The notes under the pieces are model-generated. The model had not been told where the DNA came from. It did no database searches and saw only the letters and a list, made by a program, of their open reading frames with translations. From Symbiodinium natans (taxonomy: Eukaryota; Sar; Dinophyceae; Suessiales; Symbiodiniaceae), in assembly GCA_905221605.1 (NCBI GenBank), contig CAJNDS010002768.1, positions 878,035 through 942,034 of the forward strand: a stretch of DNA of 64,000 bases. Reading direction: 5' to 3'. This document shows, one piece after another, positions 18,101 to 27,446 of the stretch (the first letter of the stretch is position 1; each line of letters opens with the position of its first letter). The position numbers and the translations under genes were made by a program.

Positions 18101-21100
18101 GTGTCGGTCACCAACCGAATGGCATCTCTAGTGCCACACAGAATCAAATCGTCCACATAGCACAACATGAGGAATCTTTTCCCTCTCACAGTGCCCTCGA
18201 AGACGGAAGGTTCCGTTGGGCATTGCTTCAACCCAACTTTCTTCACAACTGTCGCCAGCTTCAAGTTCCAAGCTTTGGCGGCAACTCTCAAACCATTCAT
18301 GGCTTGATCCAGAATCATAAACACCGGGACATAATAGTCCTTGCAGGCGGAAACATCCTTGGGCAATTGGATAATCGCCTTCGATCCTTTCGGAAGGGGG
18401 GAATGCAAGAATGCAGTGCTAACATCCAAAGTTGCGATATCCATAGCATCTACCGAAGCAATGGCCAAAAGCGTCCGTAACGCTTCTAAAGAAGGAGTCG
18501 TAGCACTCAGTCCTAAAGATGATGCTGTGCTCCCCTTTGCGATGTCTTGCACCACACACCGAGCTCTCACAGCTTCCTTGCCATTCACCACCTTTGGGCC
18601 TATGACCCATCGGGTTGGGATGATCTTTATCCCATGCTGACGAGCAAACTTCTGAGCCTCGTCTGCTCCAACCACTCTCCCTGCTTTGTGAGCAGTCATA
18701 CTCTGCAGCTCAGTTCGCCGGCCTTCCACTGTTTTATCCACATCTAATGGACATCCATCTATCTCAGACAGAACACTCGTGGGTCTTGCCAGCCAAACTT
18801 GGGATCCACACACCTTCATGGACTCCGGGAAAGTGCTATTCTTGTTGAGCAGAATCGAATTGGTCACATGTACCAACTTCGGACTCTCGTCACTGCTTAC
18901 CATTTTAATAGGACCTTGAGGCACATCGAGTCTTGGGTCTAAATAAATACGATTGATCAGCCGGGGAACTCGATTGGACTCATCTGGAACTGAGTTCACA
19001 TCTGAAGTTAAACTCTCTAAACGCCGGGGAACTCGACTGGACTCATTTGGAACTGAATCCACATCCATTTGAGGTTTTTCTTCCTCCATTGGGATCGCTT
19101 CATCCTCAGCGGGAGTTTCTCCTTCGAAGTATCCAGGTTCCATTGCCTCATCTGGAATCCCTTGGTAAGGCAAACTTGGATCCTCAAAATCCTCCATGTC
19201 AACATCCACAACTTCTGTCGCAGGTGTTGGGACGCTTTGCTTCTCCTCCAACTTGGGATCTGGTCGACTCTCATAGGTGATCTTCGGGCGTTTCAGGAGT
19301 GAAGGCTCACTTCCAGACTCCATCACCCCCGCATCCTTTGAGCTTCTCTGGTCCATTTTTGGAGTTTCCTCTGTTGGTTCTTTCGATTCCAACCGTTGTC
19401 GTTGAGCTTTCAACCAATCATCATACCGTTTTCGGCATTCAGCATTGTGGTTGGCTTTTCCTCTTTTTGGACCACACGCAGGACAGTTCGCTGTGCCACC
19501 ATGTTCCTTCACCCATGCAGCTGGAGGTCCAACTTTGCTCATGTCGGTGGTCGGTCCCTCAGACACTCGGCCCTCAAAGGCCTTGTCCGCTTCACCTTCA
19601 ATCCGATCGGGCACACCATCCTCTTTCTCCTTCAGAATCGGGGGAGCCAATGTATCCGATGGATCATGCTCCTTGAGCAAATGTTGACAATGCTCCAACC
19701 CAATCTTCAACGGAACGATGTGCTTGATGGACTTTGCTCGAAAGTGTTTTGGACAACCATCCACCATGGCACTCACAACATGAGTCAAGCCACCAACTTC
19801 AGGGTACACATAGGCTGCTTCCACAAACCGGGAGAGCGCCGTGGTTTTCATCGAATCCGGTAGCTCAGCCAGAACTGTAGCACCTATCAACGACGATCCA
19901 CACTCATGGAGGGATCTCTGTAGTACCAACTCCTGGGGTGATTTCTTCCCATCAAAGGCAGCTGCATGGTGATTGTGCATTGCAGCACAGTAAATCAGAC
20001 CAAACTCAAACGCTCGAGGACTTCTTTTCAAGTCAAAGCCCTGCGCTCGTAGATCCAACCTCACCGTGCTGAACAACTCCTTGAGTGTTCTCACTGCCCT
20101 TTCCACACCACCAACCGCTTCATGTCCCTGCGGAGGTGCTCTTTGGGTCACAATCCTAATCCCCAGATTGGCTCTCTTGATGAGGGCGCTCACCGCTGTC
20201 TCGCTGTCTGTCCTCAACAGTACAGCAGACCCTGCAATGTCCAGTCCGAAAGCATTCATCCAATAACGAATCCAGCTGGAGGTATTGTCAGCATTGGTCC
20301 CTACCAACAGACATCCAATCATTCTGGTTGACATTTCAGTCATGACCAGTACTTTCATGTTGGGAGCCGTCGGCTGGTCTTTCGCAAAAGTACCAGTTAC
20401 CAGGTTGATGAAGCAGAAATCTGCTTGCAACGCCACGGGTCGGTCTTGAGCATCCTTGGTCCGACGATGCTGGGTTGTTCCTCTTGTCATCCGACAATGA
20501 GGACATTCGGACGAAAAAGGAATGTGGCCTCGCATCCGATGCAGCTCCATTTCTTCTTGCTTTTTCTTGGTCATTGACTGCACTGACTGCATCTGATCAA
20601 CCTCCATCGGTCGTTGGCCATCATCCACATCCATGGGTCGAACCTCAGTTCTTCCAAAGGTTACTTTCTTTCGCTTTCCAGCATCACCTTGCAGGTAGAT
20701 CCAAGGACATCCAGCCCAGGATACTCCATATCCCATGACTCCTTTCTTCTCGTGTCGCAGCGAAATCTCTCTTCGAGTGAACTTCACTTCCCAACCAGTA
20801 TTCACCATCTGCTCGGTGCTCAAGATGTTGTGAGCCACATCTGCTACAACTCCAGTCACACACACCGATGTCAAACCAAGATACTGCTTTCCTTCATACA
20901 TAGGCAGCAAGGCTCGGATGCGAACTCGCTCGAAGACATTCACCGGGGTATCGTTGGCTGCTGAGTACCTCTCATTAGGTCCCAACGCCTTCCGATCCAA
21001 GATCTGGAACTCATCCAAGTATCTTTTCGCAATCACAGTCACCGATGCTCCTGAGTCAATCAACCACCATTTGCTTGCATCATCCTTTTCCATGCTTTTG

Positions 21101-23145
21101 ACTTGATTCATCGGAGGTTTCATCAAAGACCGAACTGACTTAGATGGCAACATCTGAGATAAATCGGTAGAGATCCGATGCTCCAACTCGGCAATCCGGA
21201 CTCTCGTCTCAACTTCCCATGACCAATCTATCTCATCAGTACTCCGGGGAATCCACTCTTTTCTCACTTCATCGAGCAATCCTTCCAGAGGTTGCAACAC
21301 AGATTCCACTCGGGCCTCTGACTCAGGTTCATTCCATTCACCTCCAGTTAGCTGGTAGTCACTCGACTCACCCTCTTGGGAGACTTCAGCAACTGTCTTC
21401 CCCTTTCCTTTGCCTTTTCCTTTGGGCTTTCCCTTTTCGGGCTTCTTCTTGGGATCTCCTTTTGCCTTGGCTTTCGCCTTAGCATTGGGGGAATTGGGCT
21501 TCTTGCCTGAATCTCCCTCCTTATACCAGCAATCGCGGGCATAATGTCCCTTTCCACCACACACATAGCACTCCACATCCTTCTTGTTCTGGCTTGAAGC
21601 TCGTTTGCCAGCACCTTTGCTTGATTCGCGCTTGCCTTTCTGTTCCTTTCCTTTGCCTTTTGGTTTTCCTTCGTTGCCCTTTCCCTCATTGGGATCTCGA
21701 AAAGGTTGAAGCTTCGTGCCAGGGGCTTCTGACCACACCCTTTGTTGCACCTCAAACTTCAGAGCAACTCTTTTCAGATCTTCAAACGATTCACTATCGC
21801 CATGCAACAAGCAATGGCTTCTACACCGATCTGGCAAACTGCGCAGCAAAACCATAACCGAATCCGCTTCTTGGATCTGCAAACCACCAGCATGCACATC
21901 GGGATCAAGACTATTGAGCAGCTTGGTGTACTTGTTCAACTCATGCTCAATCTTTCGAATGATCTCCGGAATACTGGGTGCTTTCACGGTTTGATTCACC
22001 AGCTGCGACCGAAAGAACAGGCATTCAGCTCGCGACTTCAGGCAAAACTCCTTCGCCAGCAATCTCAAAGCCACAAAACCAGATTGTTGATAAGTGCTCT
22101 CACTTTCAACATATGTCTGCAAAATCAGAGAACTCTTCTCATGATTTGCAAAAGTCTGTCGCAGGATGTGCATCAGCCTCGTCGACCTCTTCTGTTGCTC
22201 CACAGTAAGTCGATCCTGTTTCAGCCGAGACTCTTCTTGAGTCTTCACCGCATGCATGAGCTCATTGGGAAACACTTCTGAACCCAAACCAACCCAACTG
22301 GTCAGCTTCTCCATCCAGGTCAAGAATCCAAGAGCTTCAGAGATGCGATCCTTCCAAGACGAAAAGTCAATGGTCGGCAAACTGGGCAACCATTTGTCCG
22401 ATCGAGCAAACACATCCCTTTCCCTTTCTTGCTCCAGAGGTGGAGGTCTCAGTGGGGGACTTGGGCTCGCCATCCGAAAAAGCTGGGTCCCCTTCGCAGG
22501 AGTACCCACTGGCGATGCACCTTGACATCCCGAAGAAGAACTGGGCATGTTCTCAGGAACACCATCCTGAGGTAAGGGGGGATTCACCTGTTGCTGTTGC
22601 TGTGGCTGCTGTTGCTGATGCTGCTGTATCATCCACTGCTGATGCTGCTGCTGTTGCTGCACCATGGACGAAGTCATCGTTTGCATAAACTGCTGTTGCT
22701 GCACAACCAGTTGCTGCATCATGCTTTCCAATTCTCGCACTTGTCTCGTCAACCCTTGCACGTCGGGTGATGTTTGTGATGGTGTCACCACAGGTTGAGG
22801 AGGTCCAGTGGATAGTCCTGGTGGTAACGAAGGACTTCCTACCGCTTGCTGAGGCAAACCAGGGGGAAACGAAGGGCCTCCCATTGTCTGTTGGGGTGCT
22901 CCAGTAGCTACCCCATGAGGGCTTCTGGCGGGAGTTCGACCTCTGGGCACTGGGCCATACACAGGTTGGCTTCCTTGTGCCAAACCTTGCACCCACAGTG
23001 GGTTGGGATTTCCCAAACCCGGAAAAGGGTCTACCCTTCGCCTTGTCTCAGCATCCATGATGGGCACAGAGCTTCCACGCTCTCGTCCACCTCTTGGACT
23101 CCTCACATGAGCTCCACTGGTATGTCGTGGGGATGTATTCAACAT
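15148..23145 (-). CDS. Element C gag-pol polyprotein (2665 aa) with long C-terminal extension
   Basis: A single minus-strand frame starts at ATG 23143-23145 and stops at 15148. Gag has a Gln-rich segment (around residues 150-190) and the zinc knuckle CYVCGGKGHYARDC (about 525-540) in a Lys/Gly-rich tract. Protease: WWLIDSGASVTVIAKRYL (about 692). HHCC motif: HRMRGHIPFSSECPHC (about 870). Integrase: LQADFCFINL, LLRTDSETAVSAL and GHEAVGGVERAVRTL. RT: VVQDIAKGSTASSLG, ATLDVSTAFLHSP and MLCYVDDLILCG (about 1665). RNase H: VYADASWAPQASLGRR, VSLSSCEAELRAI and RLHTDSSSARAVL, ending ADVLTKCLS (about 1970). The last ~675 residues are extra: a two-CxxC zinc-ribbon-like segment (WCKVCKWLF … KCEKCKQTV, about 2110-2150), a globular stretch (IFGILDVRGQIGGKAIIWEM; LLLGEHQDLGVLRMVDLL), then a charged coiled coil. 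All catalytic residues are present, so it is probably functional. Confidence 0.93.
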   Translation of the reverse strand: MLNTSPRHTSGAHVRSPRGGRERGSSVPIMDAETRRRVDPFPGLGNPNPLWVQGLAQGSQPVYGPVPRGRTPARSPHGVATGAPQQTMGGPSFPPGLPQQAVGSPSLPPGLSTGPPQPVVTPSQTSPDVQGLTRQVRELESMMQQLVVQQQQFMQTMTSSMVQQQQQHQQWMIQQHQQQQPQQQQQVNPPLPQDGVPENMPSSSSGCQGASPVGTPAKGTQLFRMASPSPPLRPPPLEQERERDVFARSDKWLPSLPTIDFSSWKDRISEALGFLTWMEKLTSWVGLGSEVFPNELMHAVKTQEESRLKQDRLTVEQQKRSTRLMHILRQTFANHEKSSLILQTYVESESTYQQSGFVALRLLAKEFCLKSRAECLFFRSQLVNQTVKAPSIPEIIRKIEHELNKYTKLLNSLDPDVHAGGLQIQEADSVMVLLRSLPDRCRSHCLLHGDSESFEDLKRVALKFEVQQRVWSEAPGTKLQPFRDPNEGKGNEGKPKGKGKEQKGKRESSKGAGKRASSQNKKDVECYVCGGKGHYARDCWYKEGDSGKKPNSPNAKAKAKAKGDPKKKPEKGKPKGKGKGKGKTVAEVSQEGESSDYQLTGGEWNEPESEARVESVLQPLEGLLDEVRKEWIPRSTDEIDWSWEVETRVRIAELEHRISTDLSQMLPSKSVRSLMKPPMNQVKSMEKDDASKWWLIDSGASVTVIAKRYLDEFQILDRKALGPNERYSAANDTPVNVFERVRIRALLPMYEGKQYLGLTSVCVTGVVADVAHNILSTEQMVNTGWEVKFTRREISLRHEKKGVMGYGVSWAGCPWIYLQGDAGKRKKVTFGRTEVRPMDVDDGQRPMEVDQMQSVQSMTKKKQEEMELHRMRGHIPFSSECPHCRMTRGTTQHRRTKDAQDRPVALQADFCFINLVTGTFAKDQPTAPNMKVLVMTEMSTRMIGCLLVGTNADNTSSWIRYWMNAFGLDIAGSAVLLRTDSETAVSALIKRANLGIRIVTQRAPPQGHEAVGGVERAVRTLKELFSTVRLDLRAQGFDLKRSPRAFEFGLIYCAAMHNHHAAAFDGKKSPQELVLQRSLHECGSSLIGATVLAELPDSMKTTALSRFVEAAYVYPEVGGLTHVVSAMVDGCPKHFRAKSIKHIVPLKIGLEHCQHLLKEHDPSDTLAPPILKEKEDGVPDRIEGEADKAFEGRVSEGPTTDMSKVGPPAAWVKEHGGTANCPACGPKRGKANHNAECRKRYDDWLKAQRQRLESKEPTEETPKMDQRSSKDAGVMESGSEPSLLKRPKITYESRPDPKLEEKQSVPTPATEVVDVDMEDFEDPSLPYQGIPDEAMEPGYFEGETPAEDEAIPMEEEKPQMDVDSVPNESSRVPRRLESLTSDVNSVPDESNRVPRLINRIYLDPRLDVPQGPIKMVSSDESPKLVHVTNSILLNKNSTFPESMKVCGSQVWLARPTSVLSEIDGCPLDVDKTVEGRRTELQSMTAHKAGRVVGADEAQKFARQHGIKIIPTRWVIGPKVVNGKEAVRARCVVQDIAKGSTASSLGLSATTPSLEALRTLLAIASVDAMDIATLDVSTAFLHSPLPKGSKAIIQLPKDVSACKDYYVPVFMILDQAMNGLRVAAKAWNLKLATVVKKVGLKQCPTEPSVFEGTVRGKRFLMLCYVDDLILCGTRDAIRLVTDTLNGELKIKETGRITSTGGKITFLGREIERQGSHLRMRVPPAYLDALFETEFCKDLKVVTAPPDIVKTVEKGRASGSDPELSDTAAARYRAVLGRIAWWGQSRPDLSRWMSILSQGQSKPTACFEQALRQVIRFLKGQYHAWQYFGPDGNVPDSGPAQLEVYADASWAPQASLGRRSVSGIAIFYRGCLIKGISRVQGCVSLSSCEAELRAILTAVQESEGLATLIGQLAESDVTIRLHTDSSSARAVLLNRGLSRRVRHLDIAVCYLQERIQEAQTLKVIWCPTAGMIADVLTKCLSQVTFCQHQQAMGIYPGEDVQQVWRICGIRPRVGVQACQCAEATGCSVEQVGSLKSVKKCGEVFENFHLRSPETLREDSSPEVQEMDLWSNRKSFGSSTTEASPSLEPVPLVKDRKMAAEDSRKGEQGAEMKSPFWCKVCKWLFRSEHAAGLSWDESGKPKCEKCKQTVTVSGTDASHAFHLREAEKERRAAGKRGDKGESRGSGQAAPKPKAMPKVIERMVDVFPELADPEPPKWFGDVSWSICRRGTPVDELELKDVVGTLSDKDMLRYQSSYEKLVKPIQEVCELQEKPTKIFGILDVRGQIGGKAIIWEMAVNEGGLYMEVPPGTCGLAMLSFVRYLKRKGIVPVLLLGEHQDLGVLRMVDLLCMLPILGAERIMEDEAESSYYPPWVLRWKRSAKEGSLVFKELVERVRVISMLSCDTLRIHEPELRERPVPKWSFVAYSHYRSVMESVAGFLEDLEKKKEEITDTQRAASWKKVVASETRSGVVWICKCKWHLPTDYVVRFNLTLPADMWQQAFGIMGENVGKLEKEEKDLKRILKAAAEQQDREFEEAERKRKRIADLSAAEEEAAKRAKLEGEAVRSPVSVVPSELDAAAIAQIAERVKASFSVADLELMLEEKKRKVGDQPTERPAETPAEPSRSSQDVMMETRTAELAEMKEAAKERRAKLMESTGAGEKKGEEDEE

Positions 23146-23156
23146 AGTTCCTGAAC

Positions 23157-23546
23157 TCAGGCTCCAGCCTGCAGTCTCTCCACAACGTCTTCTGGCGAAA
23201 ATTCTCTCACCAACACCAGATGGTCCAGGCTCCTGAAGAACCTTAGTTCTACTCTACCAAGCACCGTATTCCTCCAAGATCGGTCACAACCAATCCAGTT
23301 CCAGACAAACCACCTTGCCCGGGCTCCAAAGTGCCTCAACAGCCGCTGAACCAACTGCTTCCAAGCCTGATGAGTCCGGATCCGCCTCCTCACAGGATAG
23401 GCTTCCCGGTACTCACTTACACGGTCCGAGTACAAGAGATTCCGGTCCACTGGCAGTCTGGGCTCCAAACCCAAACTTGCCTCCAGGCACTCACAGAGTC
23501 CTGACAGACAACCAAAGACCATACACGGCTCGTCCACAAGGCACAA
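23157..23546 (-). CDS. Upstream 129-codon ORF in the element C leader
   Basis: Between the PBS and the gag-pol ATG, a minus-strand frame is open for about 129 codons, Arg- and Leu-rich (WKQLVQRLLRHFGARARWF; RFFRSLDHLVLVREFSPEDV), and stops at TGA 23157-23159, eleven bases before the gag-pol ATG and in a different register. I do not recognise it. It could be a leader peptide, a regulatory upstream ORF or chance; element B has only ~45 bases here and lacks it. Confidence 0.35.
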   Translation of the reverse strand: MCLVDEPCMVFGCLSGLCECLEASLGLEPRLPVDRNLLYSDRVSEYREAYPVRRRIRTHQAWKQLVQRLLRHFGARARWFVWNWIGCDRSWRNTVLGRVELRFFRSLDHLVLVREFSPEDVVERLQAGA

Positions 23547-23558
23547 GCTCCGCTACCA
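23547..23558 (-). other. Primer binding site of element C
   Basis: Minus-strand TGGTAGCGGAGC immediately follows the 5' LTR. It resembles sequences complementary to the 3' end of initiator tRNA-Met, the common primer of copia elements; the tRNA of this organism is not in the window, so identity is inferred. Confidence 0.75.
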
Positions 23559-23930
23559 CGTGAAAAACCGAAGGTCCCTCTGGTACCTTTTCCCTTGAAA
23601 GCACGAACCCTGACCTCTCACACAAGTGCGGACAACTCTCTCTTTTTCACAGTCAGAGCCACTTGAGCCAAAAGTCACGAAGTGCACAAACTAAACGAAT
23701 TCTCTCTTGTGAGCTTAAACTCAGCTTCAGAACGAAGTTCCTACACACTGCACACTCACTTTAAATAGCGTATTGGGCAAAAACACACTCGTATGATTTC
23801 CTTGGAAATCAACGAGGCATAAACCATCGAGGAGGGATCACACGGATTCCCAATCACTCCAAAGCAAAACAAACCCACACAAGCTGATCACATGACAAAA
23901 ACAATCACTGATCAGCTACAATCTTCCACA
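23559..23930 (-). repeat. 5' LTR of element C
   Basis: A 372-bp copy matching 14036-14410. On the minus strand it begins TGTGGAAGATT and ends TTTTTCACG at the PBS. Confidence 0.9.
23662..23673 (-). other. Relict spliced-leader 3' end in the 5' LTR of element C
   Basis: Minus-strand TTTTGGCTCAAG, identical to 14139-14150. It lies 103 bases before the end of the LTR. Confidence 0.7.
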
Positions 23931-23935
23931 TCCAC
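23931..23935. repeat. Target site duplication of element C (TCCAC), right copy
   Basis: TCCAC follows the 5' LTR and matches 14031-14035. Confidence 0.75.
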
Positions 23936-24094
23936 TGCTTCTTCGACGCAACAGCGCCTCAGTAAGCCAGAGCAATGAGATTCAAAGAGGAATGACGGCG
24001 CACCAACCATCAAACCAACATCAAACGAAACTGCAAAGACATGGAAGTCATAAGTTATGAGTCATAAGTCATGTCATAGTCATGAGTCATGCGT

Positions 24095-24584
24095 TTTTTG
24101 TTTTTTCAGATTTTAAATATGTTGAATTTTGATCCAAAGCAAGCCGGTTGGCTCAGTTTCAAAAAGTTAGCATGGAATCATCTGGTTCATTTCGTCGACA
24201 AGATCTCAAACAAGGAAAAATTGAACAAAAACTAATTACGTTTGTTTTTTTTTTTTTTTTTCAGGCAAGTTTGTTCAGAGCGATTTTGTTTCTAAACAAG
24301 GCATTCCAAAATTATTGTTATATTGCAGACTTTGAAATGCTTTAAGACCATTTTTTTCTGTGTTTTAAACGTTTTTTCATGTTTGAAATTTTAAAAACAA
24401 TTTGCTTTAAAAAACGTAGCAAAAATGCATCTCCAATTTGCATCTCAAGTCTGGTGTGGCCTGCATGTGTCAAGCCAGGACAGCTGAAAAACACAGACCA
24501 AGTTCTTTGAAGTTGCAAACAGGAAAAAATGCACGTCAAGCCAAACAGTAGAAAAGAAAGATGACTGAGTTTGAAGTCTTGGCT
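24095..24584. repeat. Diverged direct repeat, copy 2 (AT-rich)
   Basis: Matches 13350-13905 in the same orientation (see that entry). It includes an 18-base T run near 24246. On its right edge it abuts a gag-like remnant on the minus strand. Confidence 0.6.
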
Positions 24585-24635
24585 GGATTCGACGCGACGC
24601 AAACGCTTGACTCAGAGCATTCACTCGAGGCATTC

Positions 24636-24960
24636 ACGTGGAAGCTCGAAGAAGATGCAACTCAGCTTGGGCGATTTGCTTTAACTGGGGGCAATCACGC
24701 TTCCAGTGGCCGGATTGACCACAGTGCAGGCATGCGTCACGACCCTTGCCTTGGCCTGGCCCACCTGATGCACCCAGCTCACCCCCATTTTTCTTACTCT
24801 CTGAACTCCCTTAGGCCCTCCTTAACCCTTTTGGTGGGCTTGGAAGAGTTCTTGCCTGAAATGCATCAACACGCTCCTTCTACAAACTGGATGCTTGCCG
24901 GCAGTTCTTAGCTTTGATACTTGTGTTCCAACTTCAAGTAGGCGCATTTGCTCCAGCCAA
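24636..24960 (-). pseudogene. Remnant of a copia gag with zinc knuckle
   Basis: On the minus strand, CLHCGQSGHWKRDCP (24690-24732) is a CCHC zinc knuckle preceded by a Gly-rich stretch (GASGGPGQGKGRDA). An upstream piece in another frame reads LEQMRLLEVGTQVSKLRT. Stops and frame changes show decay. It may be the displaced 5' part of element A, split off by the later insertions of B and C, or an independent relic. Confidence 0.6.
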
Positions 24961-25400
24961 ATTTGGGCAGGCGCCAATAAAGTTACAAAGTGTCAATGAG
25001 AGTTTAGAAGAGTAAATAATATTGTTCACCCGCGAGAAGGGTTGGTTGTGCACTGGGTCCTTTTTGTCTTTCCTGTTTATTCCGCAGGTTTTGCTAGCGC
25101 TAAACAGGCCAAGTGGAAATTTGGCCGGGCTTCGGCACTTAGGAAAGACCCCCAATGGGCCTACTTCACCCACAACCCACACGCTGGGCTGACTTCTGCA
25201 AGTCACACTCAACACTCTTCCTCTTCTGCAGCTACCTTCTCTTAAAGCTCCACTAACTCAACGTAGGTGTCTTCTCCAACCAACTTAAAGCTTGATGTAC
25301 ACTCGATGACAGTAGCTCTTAGCTTACAAAGAGTTGCAGGTCGATTCCAGTACACAGCAAAGCTACAGCTTTCTTGTGGTCTCAAATTGTGTTGTTGCCA

Positions 25401-25829
25401 TCAAACTGGGTGTTTGAAGGTAGCATTGCCCCATTTGGCGCTCCATGTAAGTCCAGTGTCCCCTGTTGGCTTACATACGCAAATGTTTTCTTCTCCATGT
25501 TTTGAAAGAGCAGAAGAGACGACGTGTGCAGCTGCAGCCAGACGTTTTTTCTTTCCGTCCACTTGTTCACGTTTGTCTGCCACCATCCAACGTGTGGAAA
25601 TAACTCTCTTCTTTGGATCAAGTCTTCTTCGGCCACCACGCAGCACGAGAAGGCCATGCGTGCAACGCTGAGATGCCTGAAGACCGTCGTCGAAGTCGAA
25701 GTCGAAGGACGAGCTGCGACTTTGTGCGTTTGTTAATGCGTCTTGGGATCGGAGCGGTCCGTTTCGATCGATGTCAGGCGGATGCATTATGTTGGGCAAG
25801 GCGTGCATAAAGGCTTTGTCTTCCGCCAA
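25401..25829 (-). pseudogene. Possible copia RT scrap
   Basis: The minus-strand frame contains DPKKRVISTRWMVADKRE followed by DGKKKRLAAAAHVV, which resembles the RT entry segment of the neighbouring elements (ILTTRWVSVDKKEG in B, IIPTRWVIGPKVVNG in C). No catalytic box follows. Similarity is short, so this is tentative. Confidence 0.35.
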
Positions 25830-27000
25830 GAGTGAATTATACGCTTTGGTCGAGGGATCTTAAGCAAATGGTTTGGCTTGGCAACATCCCTTCAAGCATT
25901 ATGCTCACGCAGCCGTCCGTCGTGCACCCAAAGGACGGTTCTAGCACAATGTGGTGACATGGATTGTTAACTCGACGTGGCTTTCAACTGCTTTCAAGGT
26001 GAGGTGACTCAATTTCCATCATTCATCGTGACTACATTGTTCTGCCGTCCATTCCAGAGCCTGCACTCGAAATATGCAATGATCTCTAGCAAAGAAAGCT
26101 TTATTTGAATTGGCCACCAAGCGAAGTTCGCAATTGCTTCGCACTTATTGCTTTAAATAAGAAGCTGCGTCGCAGGTTGATGCAACTCGATAAGTCTGAG
26201 TGCTGGTAACAAGGTTCCATCAGAAGTTGAATGACGTCACCGCCGCAGCTCTCAGCCATGGTCTTACCGCCGCCATTCCAGTATTGACAGATACGCCGGC
26301 TAAAAAGTTAAATTTCAACCTCGATTTGCAGACAATCCATCCGTTGCGTGTCCTGCAATTCAGCTGCAAGTCTAACGCGCGCGCTCTTGGGGAAGGGGAA
26401 AGTTGCCCGATTTGGTTCGTCTTGGGACAAGAATGCTCTTTTGTGCCTTCGTTGCAGAAGATTCATGTTCCTGCCGGCTCATGGTGCACGCCATTTGCAG
26501 TGGAATTGCAAGGAGATTGTTGTCGAGAAAGGCTGCATTCATGAAGAAAAGAGGTTTAGGAACATGACCAATCTTTTCAATTGGTCAGGCGCCAGGTTGA
26601 TGGAAAGGGTCATTGCGCTCCAAAACGTACGACGGGTCCGATGTGAGACAAGCAAGACTGCAGGTTCATAAAGGCAGGGCGCAACGAAAGAGAAAAGGAG
26701 AGAGAACCGCAAGCACAAAGTCCAACAACGAAGATAGGAGTAAATCGGACAAAAAGCAAAGAGGCAACAGTGGACTCCAAACCACATCATTGAGAACAGA
26801 TATTCCCGCTTTGTCCGAGTTGACGCTGTCGGTTGCTGGTGGTCGTGACCAGCAAAGGGAAGGAGAAGCCTTTTCCGGCTCTGAAGGACTCCTCCCATTT
26901 GACCACCCATGAGCAGCAGCTGCAGGTGCACCGAGCTACATATCTGCATATGCGACTTCATCATCCTGGTTTGTCTCAAAAGAACGAGAGCTTTCGCACT
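25830..27000. other. Unassigned sequence
   Basis: About 1.2 kb in which several modest ORFs overlap on both strands. None shows a motif I recognise and no repeat structure stands out. Confidence 0.4.
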
Positions 27001-27446
27001 CTTTGACCTCTCCGCTCGCCCCAACTTTCAGTGACCAACCTACAGGAATCCATCATCGGATATGGGCTGACCACCGCCCAATACATCGTGGATCTCTTCT
27101 CAGCGGTCTCCGATGTTTGTTTCCCGCCATGGCATGCTGTGGAGACCCTGACTACCTGGCTCTGGCCTTCGACACACACCAGTTCGCGCCGCCTCGCGCC
27201 GGTGGTCTGCCAGTGTCTTGGACTCCCGATAACGACAAACAACTAAATGTGCCACCAGTGGCACTGCTGGGAGGGTGTACCACAACTCCTCAGACCATAA
27301 ACGGCGTTCAGGCTAAAGGATCAAGGGCGGCCTGTTATCCAAGGTCAAGTCTTCCAATCGAGTTTACGAGAATGGGCCAAGGCGGCACGGTCTGCCCCTT
27401 TGGCAGCTAGGATTGTGCAGGACCCCAAAAAATCAATGCTCATCAG

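Larger units (their letters stand above)
14036..23930 (-). mobile_element. Element C: complete, apparently intact Ty1/copia-type LTR retrotransposon
   Basis: Two direct repeats of about 375 bp (14036-14410 and 23559-23930) bound one uninterrupted 2665-codon gag-pol frame. A TCCAC target duplication, a PBS against the 5' LTR and a polypurine tract against the 3' LTR complete it. By eye the LTRs differ at about four substitutions and three small indels, mostly in the part nearest the 5' end of the LTR; the remainder is identical. Open frame, intact catalytic motifs and near-identical LTRs make this a young, possibly active copy. It sits between two copies of an older diverged repeat, so it inserted into older element debris. 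Confidence 0.93.

Noticed and set aside
26539-27410. Overlapping ORFs on both strands of 85-160 codons
   Set aside because: Composition is unremarkable, no recognisable domains and they overlap each other in several frames.
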